Assembly: GCA_020024075.1 (NCBI GenBank)
Contig: JAHHUJ010000004.1
Span: 1 to 24,102 of the forward strand
Reading direction: 5' to 3'
DNA from: Psychrobacter sp.
GTDB lineage: Bacteria > Pseudomonadota > Gammaproteobacteria > Pseudomonadales > Moraxellaceae
DNA: 24,102 bases
Shown piece by piece: positions 14,521 through 22,763 of the stretch. A program made the position numbers and the translations under genes. Below the pieces are notes generated by a model. It did no database searches. It was not told the origin of the DNA and was given only the letters and a program-made list of their open reading frames with translations. Position 1 is the stretch's first letter, and each line of letters starts with the position of its first letter.

Positions 14521-15009
14521 CTAAGACGACTGCATCTTAATATTGGCATTACGCTTGCCAAACTTTTGACCTTGAAGGATAGCTTGCATGACCTGAGCCT
14601 CTTTTGGGCTATCAAAGCCAGAGACTTGACACTTGGTAATCCCATCGACTGTGGTAATGGTTAAGACCGTACCCACAACTTCAATAGTATCATTGGAAGC
14701 CACAGTAATATGCTGGGTTTTACCAAAGTGATTGTGCACGAAGTGGCCTGACTGTACTTTGAGTAGACCCGAGGTAATATGATTCTGGTTGTCTTTTTGG
14801 TGGTTACGCAGTCTATTAAACATATAACTGCCAATAACTAATAAAGCCAAAGCGCCTATTGCTAGACGCTCAGGCAATAAGCTCATGGCTATTGCTACGC
14901 CCAAAGCGCCGGCCAATAAAGCCACTGCAAACCAAAACACGCCGTCTCCTTGACCGCGTGCTTTGCCTGACAAAGTTATGTTGGCACCATTATCCGTAAC
15001 CTGCAGCAT
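14521..15009 (-). CDS. Two-TM membrane protein of unknown function downstream of rph
   Basis: A 162-residue protein with two adjacent hydrophobic segments near residues 24-45 and 48-64. A C-terminal domain follows (about 75-162) of alternating beta-like stretches (GLLKVQSGHFVHNHFG, TIEVVGTVLTITTVDGI) and a helix (PKEAQVMQAILQG). The layout, a hairpin membrane anchor with a small beta-rich cytoplasmic domain, is reminiscent of bacterial PH-like proteins, but I do not recognise the family. It starts 51 bases after the rph stop codon on the same strand with no terminator between, so rph and this gene are likely co-transcribed. Confidence 0.72.
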   Translation of the reverse strand: MLQVTDNGANITLSGKARGQGDGVFWFAVALLAGALGVAIAMSLLPERLAIGALALLVIGSYMFNRLRNHQKDNQNHITSGLLKVQSGHFVHNHFGKTQHITVASNDTIEVVGTVLTITTVDGITKCQVSGFDSPKEAQVMQAILQGQKFGKRNANIKMQSS

Positions 15010-15060
15010 AATTTGTTGTGTCCTATTGGCTGACTGAGCGAATCATCGGCTAATACTTGT

Positions 15061-15777
15061 TTACCAGCCTAGCGCCGTTTGTTGTAACTTAACTAATTCT
15101 GCAATGCCTTTTTCGGCCATCGCTAGCATTTTATCCGCTTCAGCACGAGTGAAAGGTTTTTCTTCTGCTGTACCCTGAATCTCGATAAACTCCCCTTTTT
15201 GGGTCATTACCACATTCAAGTCGGTATCACAGCTTGAATCTTCTTCATAGTTTAAGTCTAGCAGAATTTCGCCGTTTTTTACCCCGACAGACACCGCAGC
15301 TACTAAACCTACTAAAGGATCTTCTTTCAGTTTTTTCTTCTGCTGCAATACCTCTAGCGCATCGATAAGTGCAATGGCTGCACCGGTAATACTGGCGGTA
15401 CGAGTCCCACCATCTGCTTGTAACACATCACAGTCTAAGTAAATGGTGTTTTCGCCCAGCTTATTTAAATCCACCATTGCTCGTAAGCTACGACCAATCA
15501 AACGTTGGATTTCTTGGGTACGACCTGATTGCTTGCCACGCGCGGCTTCTCGCTGATTGCGAGTATTAGTGGCTCGAGGTAGCATGCCATATTCTGCAGT
15601 CACCCAGCCTTGACCTTTGCCTTTCAACCAACGAGGCACGCCCGCTTCAACACTCGCTGTACACAATACTTTGGTGTCCCCAAAACACACCAAAACTGAC
15701 CCTTCGGCGTGTTTGGTATAATTACGTTCAAAAGTTACTGTACGCAGTTGATCCAGCTGGCGGTTATCTATACGCAT
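15061..15777 (-). CDS. rph: Ribonuclease PH
   Basis: Phosphate-dependent 3'-to-5' exoribonuclease that trims the 3' ends of tRNA precursors and contributes to rRNA decay; it works as a hexameric ring. The 238 residues are the full family length, unlike the frameshifted copy in E. coli K-12. Diagnostic segments are present: RPXXNTRxxREAARGKQSGR-like sequence at 68-86 with phosphate-site Arg86 followed by TQEIQRLIGRSLR, LDCDVLQADGGTRTASI at 114-130 with Arg126, and DLNYEEDSSCDTDLN with the catalytic acidic residues. AAAGGA precedes the ATG by ~12 bases. It lies downstream of a fadD gene and upstream of a two-TM gene. Confidence 0.96.
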   Translation of the reverse strand: MRIDNRQLDQLRTVTFERNYTKHAEGSVLVCFGDTKVLCTASVEAGVPRWLKGKGQGWVTAEYGMLPRATNTRNQREAARGKQSGRTQEIQRLIGRSLRAMVDLNKLGENTIYLDCDVLQADGGTRTASITGAAIALIDALEVLQQKKKLKEDPLVGLVAAVSVGVKNGEILLDLNYEEDSSCDTDLNVVMTQKGEFIEIQGTAEEKPFTRAEADKMLAMAEKGIAELVKLQQTALGW

Positions 15778-15874
15778 CGCTAAGTTATATCCTTTGTCTT
15801 TGATTGGTGTGGCTCTTTACTTAATAAATTACTAAAACATAAATGAATAGAACCACAGCTAATAGAGTTTTGAC

Positions 15875-15961
15875 TGGGGCAAAAAAGCTTTTTGCTTCAT
15901 TACCCCAACTAAGTTTGGTCATCGTAACTTGATGACTAACCAATAGCAAGCGTTAGTCATC
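15875..15961 (-). other. Paired hairpins between fadD (15970-17736) and rph
   Basis: Nine bases past the fadD stop, GATGACTAAC and GTTAGTCATC (15931-15940 / 15952-15961) form a perfect 10-bp stem. Further on, TGGGG and CCCCA (15875-15879 / 15903-15907) enclose a GCAAAAA/TTTTTGC stem. Neither is followed by a clean T-run on the minus strand, so these may stabilise the fadD 3' end or act as a weak terminator or attenuator before rph. Confidence 0.5.
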
Positions 15962-15969
15962 GCTATTAG

Positions 15970-17736
15970 TTACTCCAAACCTTCCATTTTACGTAGCTCT
16001 TTACGTAGGATTTTTCCCACGTTTGATTTTGGTAACTCATCGACGAACTGCACAATACGAGGACGCTTATAACCAGTTAACTGCTTTTTACCAAACTCAA
16101 GCAGCTCTTTTTCGGTCACATCCATACCAGGCTTTTTCACCACAAAGATTTTTGGATCTTCACCGCGCTTATCACTAGGAACACCAATAGCACCTACTTC
16201 TAAAACAGCAGGATGCTCTGCCATGGCCTCTTCAATCTCGTTTGGATACACGTTAAAACCAGAGACCAAAATCATGTCTTTTTTGCGATCGACGATTTTG
16301 ATAAAGCCTTTTTCATCTAAGATACCAATATCGCCTGTTTTGAAGTAGCCGTTTTCAGTGAAGGCTGCTTTGGTATCTTCAGGACGATTGTGATAACCGA
16401 CCATTACCTGAGGGCCTTTAACACAAATCTCACCACGCTCCCCAATCGGCATCTCGTTACCCTCATCATCAATTAAGATGATATCAGTGCCAGGAGCAGG
16501 CACCCCAATCTTGGCAGTAAATTCAGAGATATTCATAGGGTTAAAGCTAACCACAGGCGAGGTTTCAGATAAGCCATAACCTTCCACAATAGGTAGTCCA
16601 GTCAACTCATGCCAAGCTTTAGCAACGCTTGGTAATACAGACATACCGCCACCAATAGAGGCTTTCAAATTAGAGAAATCTAATTTCTTGAACTTCTCAT
16701 TATGAACCAAACCATTAAATAAGGTATTTACTGAAGGGATATAAGCTGGCTTGTACTTATCAATCTCTTTTACCAAGCCATCCAAATCACGTGGGTTAGG
16801 AATTAATAATGCGGTACAGCCCTCATGCATAGAGTACATACCACATACCATAAATGAGAACACATGATATAAAGGTAGGGCAGCCAACAGTACTTCACCG
16901 CTACTAGAATCTCCAAAAGCAGCTCTCATAACCGTATCAATCTGTAGCATATTGGCAATAAGGTTACCATGAGTCAACATCGCCCCTTTCGCAACACCCG
17001 TAGTACCGCCAGTGTATTGCAATAAAGCCACATAACTTTGGTCCAGTGTAGGACGCTGATATTGATGGGCAGATACTGACTCTAACGCTTTTTTGAAGCT
17101 AATACTGTTTGGCAGAGAGTATTTTGGTACTATTTTTTTGATATGGCGTACCACAGTGTTAACCACTAGGCCTTTTATCGTACCTAACATATCGCCTATG
17201 CTACATACAACTACATGATTTACGTCACCTTTGTCTTTCACCTTTTCAAAAGTTTTGGCGAAGTTTTCAATAATAAAGATGGCTTTAGCACCACTGTCTT
17301 TAAGTTGATGCTCAAGCTCACGACTGGTGTAAAGAGGGTTGACGTTAACCAGAATCATACCCGCACGCAGTATCCCTAAAGCCACTACTGGATATTGCAA
17401 TACGTTCGGCATCATCACCGCTACTTTATCACCCACTTTAAGTCCTAAAGACTGAAGATAGGCAGCAATTTGACGGCTACGGTTGTCTAGTTCACGGTAG
17501 GTTAAGTTAGCCCCCATACAACCGTAGGCATCACGATTGCCATAACGAGCGAAATTACGCTCGAATACTTCTAATAAAGAGGTGTCATCAGCAGGCTTTT
17601 CAATCGAAGAAGCTAACCCATAACGCTCATAAGATTCTAGCCAAGGACGATCACTAGGGACATTGATATAGGTTGGAAAAGTGCCATGAAATTCACTTGA
17701 AGAGGTCTGATTGGTATCATTAGAAGCTGTTGTCAT
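15970..17736 (-). CDS. fadD: Long-chain acyl-CoA ligase (FadD type), copy 1
   Basis: ANL-superfamily enzyme that activates fatty acids to acyl-CoA through an acyl-adenylate, feeding beta-oxidation and lipid synthesis; expected at the inner face of the cytoplasmic membrane. The 588 residues contain the AMP-binding P-loop YTGGTTGVAKG (241-251), the A5 motif GYGLSETSP (387-395), TGD at 467-469, the hinge region DRKKDMILVSGFNVYP (483-498) and the catalytic lysine in PKSNVGKIL (Lys575). A close paralogue lies directly upstream on the same strand, but a terminator at 17987-18026 and a 449-bp spacer imply a separate promoter for this copy. An AGG-containing site precedes the ATG at 17736. Chain-length preference cannot be read from the sequence. 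Confidence 0.93.
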   Translation of the reverse strand: MTTASNDTNQTSSSEFHGTFPTYINVPSDRPWLESYERYGLASSIEKPADDTSLLEVFERNFARYGNRDAYGCMGANLTYRELDNRSRQIAAYLQSLGLKVGDKVAVMMPNVLQYPVVALGILRAGMILVNVNPLYTSRELEHQLKDSGAKAIFIIENFAKTFEKVKDKGDVNHVVVCSIGDMLGTIKGLVVNTVVRHIKKIVPKYSLPNSISFKKALESVSAHQYQRPTLDQSYVALLQYTGGTTGVAKGAMLTHGNLIANMLQIDTVMRAAFGDSSSGEVLLAALPLYHVFSFMVCGMYSMHEGCTALLIPNPRDLDGLVKEIDKYKPAYIPSVNTLFNGLVHNEKFKKLDFSNLKASIGGGMSVLPSVAKAWHELTGLPIVEGYGLSETSPVVSFNPMNISEFTAKIGVPAPGTDIILIDDEGNEMPIGERGEICVKGPQVMVGYHNRPEDTKAAFTENGYFKTGDIGILDEKGFIKIVDRKKDMILVSGFNVYPNEIEEAMAEHPAVLEVGAIGVPSDKRGEDPKIFVVKKPGMDVTEKELLEFGKKQLTGYKRPRIVQFVDELPKSNVGKILRKELRKMEGLE

Positions 17737-17872
17737 GTAATTACCTGTAGAATTATTTTAAGGGAGTAAAAATGCATTATTAAGCATAGTGCTTCATCAA
17801 ATAATAGGTTATGAAGTTGTTTTTTTGCAAAAAATACATTAATGATAGTGTGTTATAAAGCTTTTTTATAAC

Positions 17873-17902
17873 TTTCAGTAAGGCATTTTTCAGTAAGGCA
17901 TT
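17873..17902. repeat. Perfect 15-bp tandem duplication
   Basis: Bases 17873-17887 and 17888-17902 are identical (TTTCAGTAAGGCATT). The pair lies ~140 bases upstream of fadD copy 1. Confidence 0.9.
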
Positions 17903-17986
17903 GGGCCATTTTATAGCCCTAAAAAAATAAAACTGCCTACCTAATACGGTTAAAATCTATAAAAAAACAAGCATTCTCTTTTTTTA

Positions 17987-18026
17987 AAGAAAAAAAGGAT
18001 ACGCCACTAAATGCTCGTATCCTTTT
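17987..18026 (-). terminator. Terminator of fadD copy 2, possibly bidirectional
   Basis: AAAAGGATACG (17993-18003) pairs perfectly with CGTATCCTTTT (18016-18026) around a 12-base loop. On the minus strand the stem runs into a T-rich tail (TTTTTTTCTTT). It lies about 160 bases past the stop codon of the second ligase gene. The plus-strand side has only four Ts. Confidence 0.85.
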
Positions 18027-18185
18027 GAATTAATCCTTTTGAGTTTTTATTGTACTCGGTAACCACTTAAACTTAAAGTAGCTTATTTTAACTGGCTTTA
18101 TAACCAAGCCAGCCTTGTGTACACAATCTCTAAAACCAAGCTTTTCTCTATACCTAAATTCTATACCATCTAGACCCGATACAAC

Positions 18186-19937
18186 CTAAGCTTTATTGTT
18201 AGTAGCTTCTATTTTATTGTTAGCAGCTTCTATTTTGCGTAAATCCTTACGCAAAATTTTACCTACGTTTGATTTTGGCAATTCATCTACGAATTCTACA
18301 AAACGAGGACGCTTATAGCCGGTTAAGTTTTCTTTGGCGTAAGCTAGAACTTCTTGTTCAGTTAAGCTTGGGTCACTAGCCACGATGAAAATCTTCGGTA
18401 CTTCACCGCTTTTTTCACTCTCAATACCAATAACCCCACACTCTAGGATTTTTGGATGGCTTGACATCACATCTTCTACTTCATTTGGATACACGTTAAA
18501 GCCTGAGACGATAATCATGTCTTTTTTGCGGTCAACAATCTTGAAGTAGCCCTCTTCATCCATCACCCCGATATCACCGGTACGGAAGTAACCATCTGGG
18601 GTCATAACTTCAGCCGTGGCATCTTCACGTTTCCAATAGCCCTTCATAACCTGTGGACCGCGAACACAAATTTCACCGCGCTCGCCAATCGCAACTTCAT
18701 TGCCTTCCTCATCAAGAATGGCCATATCTGTCGCTGGGAATGGCACCCCAATATTACCAGGGAATTCATCTAAACCCATAGGATTGGCTGAAGCAACCGG
18801 AGACGTTTCTGATAAACCATAACCTTGAACGATAACGTTGCCAGTGCCTTTTTTCCACTTCTCAGCAGTATCTGTTAACACAGCCATACCACCACCCATA
18901 GACATCTCAAGCTTACTATGGTCTAGTACTCGGAAATGTTCACTATTAATTAAGCCGTTAAACAAGGTGTTAACTGCTGGGAAGAAAGCTGGCGGATAAT
19001 CTTTATACGCTTTCAGTAAGCTTTTACCATCACGTGGGTTGGGCACCAGTGAGTTAATGCCTCCTTTGCGCAGCCCGTACATACAGCAAACCGTAAATGA
19101 GAAAATATGATACAGAGGTAAAGCGGTCATAATAACCGGCTGCTCACCTAGTTCCTCATACTTATCAAAAGCATCACCAATATAAGTATCGGCTTGAATA
19201 AGGTTAGCAATTAAGTTGCCATGAGTTAACATTGCCCCTTTAGCGACCCCTGTAGTACCGCCGGTATATTGAAGTACCGCCACATCCTCTAAACCAAGAT
19301 CCGTAGGACGTTGATATTTTTTACTAGCGCCAATTTTCATGGCTTTTTTGAAACTAACACTGCCTGGTATATTGTAAGCAGGTACCATCTTCTTCACATG
19401 GCGGACTACCGTATTAACAATGAAGCCTTTTACCGGACTCATTAGGTCGCCCATAGACGTAACGACCACATGATCAACGGTTTTGCTGGCAATATCAGCA
19501 TAAGTTTTGGCAAAGTTTTCTAGTAGAATAAGCGCTTTACTTTCTGAATCTTGTAGCTGATGCTCAAGCTCATGAGTGGTATATAAGGGGTTGACGTTCA
19601 CCAAAACAAAACCGGCGCGAATAACGCCTAGGATACAAACTGGAGATTGTAGAATATTGGGCATCATTACCGCCACTTTATCGCCTTTTTTTAGGCCCAG
19701 TGACTGTAAATAAGCGCCGATGTTTTTACTGTAGGTATCTAAGTCATCAAAGGATAGCTCTTGATTCATACAGACAAAGGATATTCTGCCTTTGTGCTTA
19801 ACAAAGCTTTCTTCAAAGATTTCAATTAAAGAGGTATTGGCTGGTGGCATTTCAATATCATATTGCATGCCAAACTTTTCGTAAGTTTTTAACCAAGGTC
19901 TGTCGTTGCGGCGAAATTGAGTGGTTTGATTGTCCAT
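18186..19937 (-). CDS. fadD: Long-chain acyl-CoA ligase (FadD type), copy 2
   Basis: A 583-residue paralogue of copy 1 with the same ANL motifs: P-loop YTGGTTGVAKG (224-234), GYGLSETSP (372-380), a TGD motif, and PKSNVGKILRK near the C-terminus with the catalytic lysine. The frame extends a further 30 codons to 20027, but I place the start at the ATG 19935-19937. An AGGAG site lies ~10 bases upstream of it, the downstream sequence aligns with copy 1, and the extra 30 codons include a 17-bp tandem duplication. The last residues contain a duplicated IEA(A/T)NNK heptad caused by a 21-bp tandem repeat. It is transcribed first of the pair and has its own terminator. Sequence spacing of motifs differs slightly from copy 1, so substrate range may differ, which is inference. 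Confidence 0.92.
   Translation of the reverse strand: MDNQTTQFRRNDRPWLKTYEKFGMQYDIEMPPANTSLIEIFEESFVKHKGRISFVCMNQELSFDDLDTYSKNIGAYLQSLGLKKGDKVAVMMPNILQSPVCILGVIRAGFVLVNVNPLYTTHELEHQLQDSESKALILLENFAKTYADIASKTVDHVVVTSMGDLMSPVKGFIVNTVVRHVKKMVPAYNIPGSVSFKKAMKIGASKKYQRPTDLGLEDVAVLQYTGGTTGVAKGAMLTHGNLIANLIQADTYIGDAFDKYEELGEQPVIMTALPLYHIFSFTVCCMYGLRKGGINSLVPNPRDGKSLLKAYKDYPPAFFPAVNTLFNGLINSEHFRVLDHSKLEMSMGGGMAVLTDTAEKWKKGTGNVIVQGYGLSETSPVASANPMGLDEFPGNIGVPFPATDMAILDEEGNEVAIGERGEICVRGPQVMKGYWKREDATAEVMTPDGYFRTGDIGVMDEEGYFKIVDRKKDMIIVSGFNVYPNEVEDVMSSHPKILECGVIGIESEKSGEVPKIFIVASDPSLTEQEVLAYAKENLTGYKRPRFVEFVDELPKSNVGKILRKDLRKIEAANNKIEATNNKA
18192..18233. repeat. 21-bp tandem duplication in the 3' end of fadD copy 2
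   Basis: Bases 18192-18212 and 18213-18233 agree at 20 of 21 positions. The unit is a multiple of three and lies in frame, so it duplicates seven codons at the very end of the protein. Confidence 0.9.
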
Positions 19938-19988
19938 AATCTGTAAAGCTCCTAAAATCTTACTTAAACTTCCTAATTCATTAGCATA

Positions 19989-20022
19989 ATTTATTGTGTA
20001 ATAACATTTATTGTGTAATAAC
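19989..20022. repeat. Perfect 17-bp tandem duplication upstream of fadD copy 2
   Basis: Bases 19989-20005 and 20006-20022 are identical (ATTTATTGTGTAATAAC). The pair lies 50-85 bases upstream of the chosen start codon, in the likely 5' untranslated or promoter region. Confidence 0.9.
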
Positions 20023-20245
20023 AACAAAATAGCTACTGGTGATATTTTTGTATCTAAAATACACTATTTAACTTCTATATGACAACTAATATGTTTATAA
20101 AACTCAAAAATAAACATGACAGGCTGAATTATTTAATCTAGTAAACTTAACGTCATCAGTTGACGCATAGAATTGACATTGTCTTTTTAATTCAGTTGAA
20201 ATCCTATACGATAAGCTAACTATATAGTGGATAGCTTACCGCTAC

Positions 20246-20254
20246 TGCTATAAT
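20246..20254 (+). promoter_or_regulatory. Extended -10 promoter element for parC
   Basis: TGCTATAAT is a perfect extended -10 motif (TG, one base, TATAAT). It lies ~138 bases upstream of the parC ATG. No good -35 is present at 17 bases, as is common for extended -10 promoters. Confidence 0.5.
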
Positions 20255-20391
20255 ACCCACATACAGCGATACTATAAAGACTTCTTTATATTTTAAAATA
20301 CCTTAAAAAATACTTTAAACTAAAAACACCTTTTATTTTACAGACACCCACCCCCAAATTTTTTAGATAAAACAAGGCAAAATTACTGATT

Positions 20392-22692
20392 ATGTCTGAT
20401 ATTTCAAATATACCACCCTCATCAGCAGTCATCCCTAATGAAGCGATGGACACTCGCTCTGTAGCAGAGTTCACAGAACAAGCTTATCTGAACTATGCCA
20501 TGTACGTGATCATGGATAGAGCCTTGCCTCATATTGCCGATGGTTTAAAGCCGGTACAGCGCCGTATTATTTATGCCATGAGCGAGCTGGGACTAAAATC
20601 AACCACCAAGCCGAAGAAATCCGCTCGTACCGTCGGTGATGTCTTGGGTAAATACCACCCTCATGGTGATACCGCTTGTTATGAAGCCATGGTTTTGATG
20701 GCGCAGCCTTTTAGCTATCGCTATCCTTTGATCACCGGCCAAGGCAACTGGGGTAGCCCAGATGACCCTAAGTCCTTTGCGGCGATGCGTTATACCGAAG
20801 CCAAAATGTCCGCTTATGCCAATACCTTACTGGCAGAATTGGGGCAAGGCACCGTCGACTGGCAAGATAACTTTGATGGCTCGATGCAAGAGCCGGTTAC
20901 CCTACCTGCTCGCTTACCCAATATTTTGTTAAATGGCACCACAGGTATTGCTGTGGGTATGGCCACCGATATCCCTCCGCATAACTTAAATGAGGTGGTT
21001 CGAGCAGCAGTGCGTTTGCTTAAGAATCCAGAATTATCGGTTAAACAATTAACCCAATCTATCCCTGCGCCTGATTTACCAACTTATGCCGAAATCATCA
21101 CCCCAAAAAAAGACTTACAGGCAATGTATGAGTCAGGACGGGGCAGCTATAAGATGCGTGCGGTTTATCATGTCGATAAACAAGAAAAAAACTTAGTCAT
21201 CATCGATGCCCTACCGTATCAAGTTTCAGGCAACAAGATCCAAGAGCAAATTGCCAAACTAATGGTAGAAAAGAAGCTGCCTTGGGTGGTAGATATCCAT
21301 GATGAATCAGACCATGAGAATGACTGCCGTATCGTACTAGAGCTACGTTCTACAAGGGTTGATGTAGATCGAGTCATGAGCCACTTATTTGCCAGCACCG
21401 ATCTTGAGACCAGCTATCGTGTCAATATGAATATGATTGGCCTAGATGGCAAACCTCAGGTCAAAAATCTAAAGGGAATCTTGGAGGAGTGGCTGGTTAG
21501 CCGCCGCCAAGTGGTCACCCGCCGCCTACTGTTCCGCTTGGACAAAATCGATAAACGCTTGCACATTCTAGCCGGCCTATTGATTGCTTATCTGCATATT
21601 GATGAAGTCATTCGCATTATTCGCGAAGAAGACGACCCAAAAATGGAGCTGATGACCCGCTATGACTTAAGCGAAATTCAGGCCAATGCTATTTTGGACA
21701 TTCGCCTACGTCAGTTAGCCCGTCTACAAGAGATTGAGCTTCGCACCGAAAAAGACGAGCTTGAAGCCGAACGAGCCACTATTCAAGAACTACTGGACAA
21801 CCCTGAAAGCCTTACTAACCTAATGATTGAAGAGTTAGAGGCTGACATGAAGGAGCATGGCAACAACCGTATGTCGCCAGTAGTAGAACGTGAAGAAGCC
21901 ACTGCCTTAAAAGAGTCAGACCTTGTGCCTAGCGAACCCATCACCGCTATTTTGTCAAAAGCCGGTTGGATTCGAGCGGCCAAAGGTCATGATGTAGATG
22001 CAGCAGGCATGAGCTACCGCTCTGGTGACAGCTATCAGGCTCATGTACGCAGTAAATCCAATGAAAAAATCCACATCTTGGACAATACCGGTCGCAGCTA
22101 TAGTATTGATGCCCACACACTGGCCTCCGCTAGAGGCCAAGGCGATCCCTTAACCAGTGTATTAAAGCCTGCGGCCGGAGCCAGCTTTGAGCAGCTTTTA
22201 GCTGGTGATGAGCAGCAGCGTATTATATTGGCCAGCTCACAAGGCTATGGCTTTATTAATACCTTAGGCAATTTAGAAACCAATCAAAAAGCCGGTAAAA
22301 ATGTCATTAATTTCGACGAGGATGCCAAGCTTCTAAAAGTAGCTTATATCGATGTTAAGTCTGATAGCGCTGAAGATGAGCCGCGTGAAACATTGGCACA
22401 AGACCAAATTGCTGTGGTGACATCCGCAGGTTACTTATTGATATTTGCTATAGATGAATTGCCTGAACAACAACGCGGTAAAGGCAACAAGCTGATTAAT
22501 CTAAAGTCAGGGGAAGAAGTTATCGCCGTTACGCCTCTGCATCATGAAGACAGCCTAATCATCACAGCGGGTAAACGTCATGTAACCCTAAAGCCGATGG
22601 ACTTGGCCAACTACACAGGTAAGCGTGGCAATCGAGGCAGTCAACTCCCCCGCGGTTTCCAGAATGTAAGTGACATTGAGGTTGCAGAGTAA
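20392..22692 (+). CDS. parC: DNA topoisomerase IV subunit A
   Basis: Breakage-reunion subunit of topoisomerase IV, which with ParE decatenates daughter chromosomes. The 766 residues are near the 752 of E. coli ParC. The winged-helix/tower core has the catalytic tyrosine in AAMRYTEAK (Tyr134), and the C-terminal DNA-wrapping region lacks an obvious GyrA box, which separates it from GyrA. The quinolone-resistance region reads HPHGDTACYEAM, where E. coli ParC has Ser80 and Glu84. Here the serine position is Thr94 and Glu98 is retained. The ATG at 20392 has only a distant AAGG site. parE is not in the window. A 9-bp hairpin overlaps the stop codon; the L,D-transpeptidase gene follows after ~70 bp. 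Confidence 0.96.
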   Translation: MSDISNIPPSSAVIPNEAMDTRSVAEFTEQAYLNYAMYVIMDRALPHIADGLKPVQRRIIYAMSELGLKSTTKPKKSARTVGDVLGKYHPHGDTACYEAMVLMAQPFSYRYPLITGQGNWGSPDDPKSFAAMRYTEAKMSAYANTLLAELGQGTVDWQDNFDGSMQEPVTLPARLPNILLNGTTGIAVGMATDIPPHNLNEVVRAAVRLLKNPELSVKQLTQSIPAPDLPTYAEIITPKKDLQAMYESGRGSYKMRAVYHVDKQEKNLVIIDALPYQVSGNKIQEQIAKLMVEKKLPWVVDIHDESDHENDCRIVLELRSTRVDVDRVMSHLFASTDLETSYRVNMNMIGLDGKPQVKNLKGILEEWLVSRRQVVTRRLLFRLDKIDKRLHILAGLLIAYLHIDEVIRIIREEDDPKMELMTRYDLSEIQANAILDIRLRQLARLQEIELRTEKDELEAERATIQELLDNPESLTNLMIEELEADMKEHGNNRMSPVVEREEATALKESDLVPSEPITAILSKAGWIRAAKGHDVDAAGMSYRSGDSYQAHVRSKSNEKIHILDNTGRSYSIDAHTLASARGQGDPLTSVLKPAAGASFEQLLAGDEQQRIILASSQGYGFINTLGNLETNQKAGKNVINFDEDAKLLKVAYIDVKSDSAEDEPRETLAQDQIAVVTSAGYLLIFAIDELPEQQRGKGNKLINLKSGEEVIAVTPLHHEDSLIITAGKRHVTLKPMDLANYTGKRGNRGSQLPRGFQNVSDIEVAE

Positions 22693-22705
22693 TTATTTAC
22701 TCTGC
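22684..22705 (+). other. Hairpin overlapping the parC stop codon
   Basis: GCAGAGTAA, loop TTAT, TTACTCTGC forms a perfect 9-bp stem whose first arm contains the last two sense codons and the TAA stop. No T-run follows, so it is unlikely to be an intrinsic terminator. Confidence 0.7.
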
Positions 22706-22763
22706 CACTTACCCAACTTAGTAAATAACTGATTCCCTTATAACCTTTGAAGTGAGTACAGTA

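Larger units (their letters stand above)
17737..18185. other. Intergenic region between the two acyl-CoA ligase genes
   Basis: This 449-base AT-rich spacer holds a terminator at 17987-18026 for the upstream gene. A short stem CTGGCTT/AAGCCAG lies near 18090-18112. A perfect 15-bp tandem duplication (TTTCAGTAAGGCATT) lies at 17873-17902, next to an inverted repeat GTTATAAA/TTTATAAC at 17852-17872. I see no coding region. The inverted repeat and duplication lie where the downstream fadD promoter should be. Confidence 0.6.
19938..20391. other. Divergent intergenic region between fadD copy 2 and parC
   Basis: This AT-rich 454-base spacer must hold promoters in both directions. A 17-bp tandem duplication (19989-20022) lies on the fadD side. 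Near 20150-20185 are two TTGAC motifs and a CGTCA/TGACG inverted repeat. An extended -10 element for parC is at 20246-20254. No RNA gene was recognised. Confidence 0.55.

Noticed and set aside
17852..17872. GTTATAAA/TTTATAAC inverted repeat as a FadR or PsrA operator
   Set aside because: The sequence does not match either known consensus, so only the repeat itself is noted.
20158..20182. Two TTGAC motifs as parC -35 elements
   Set aside because: Neither has a -10 hexamer 16-18 bases downstream; the good -10 at 20249 is too far away.
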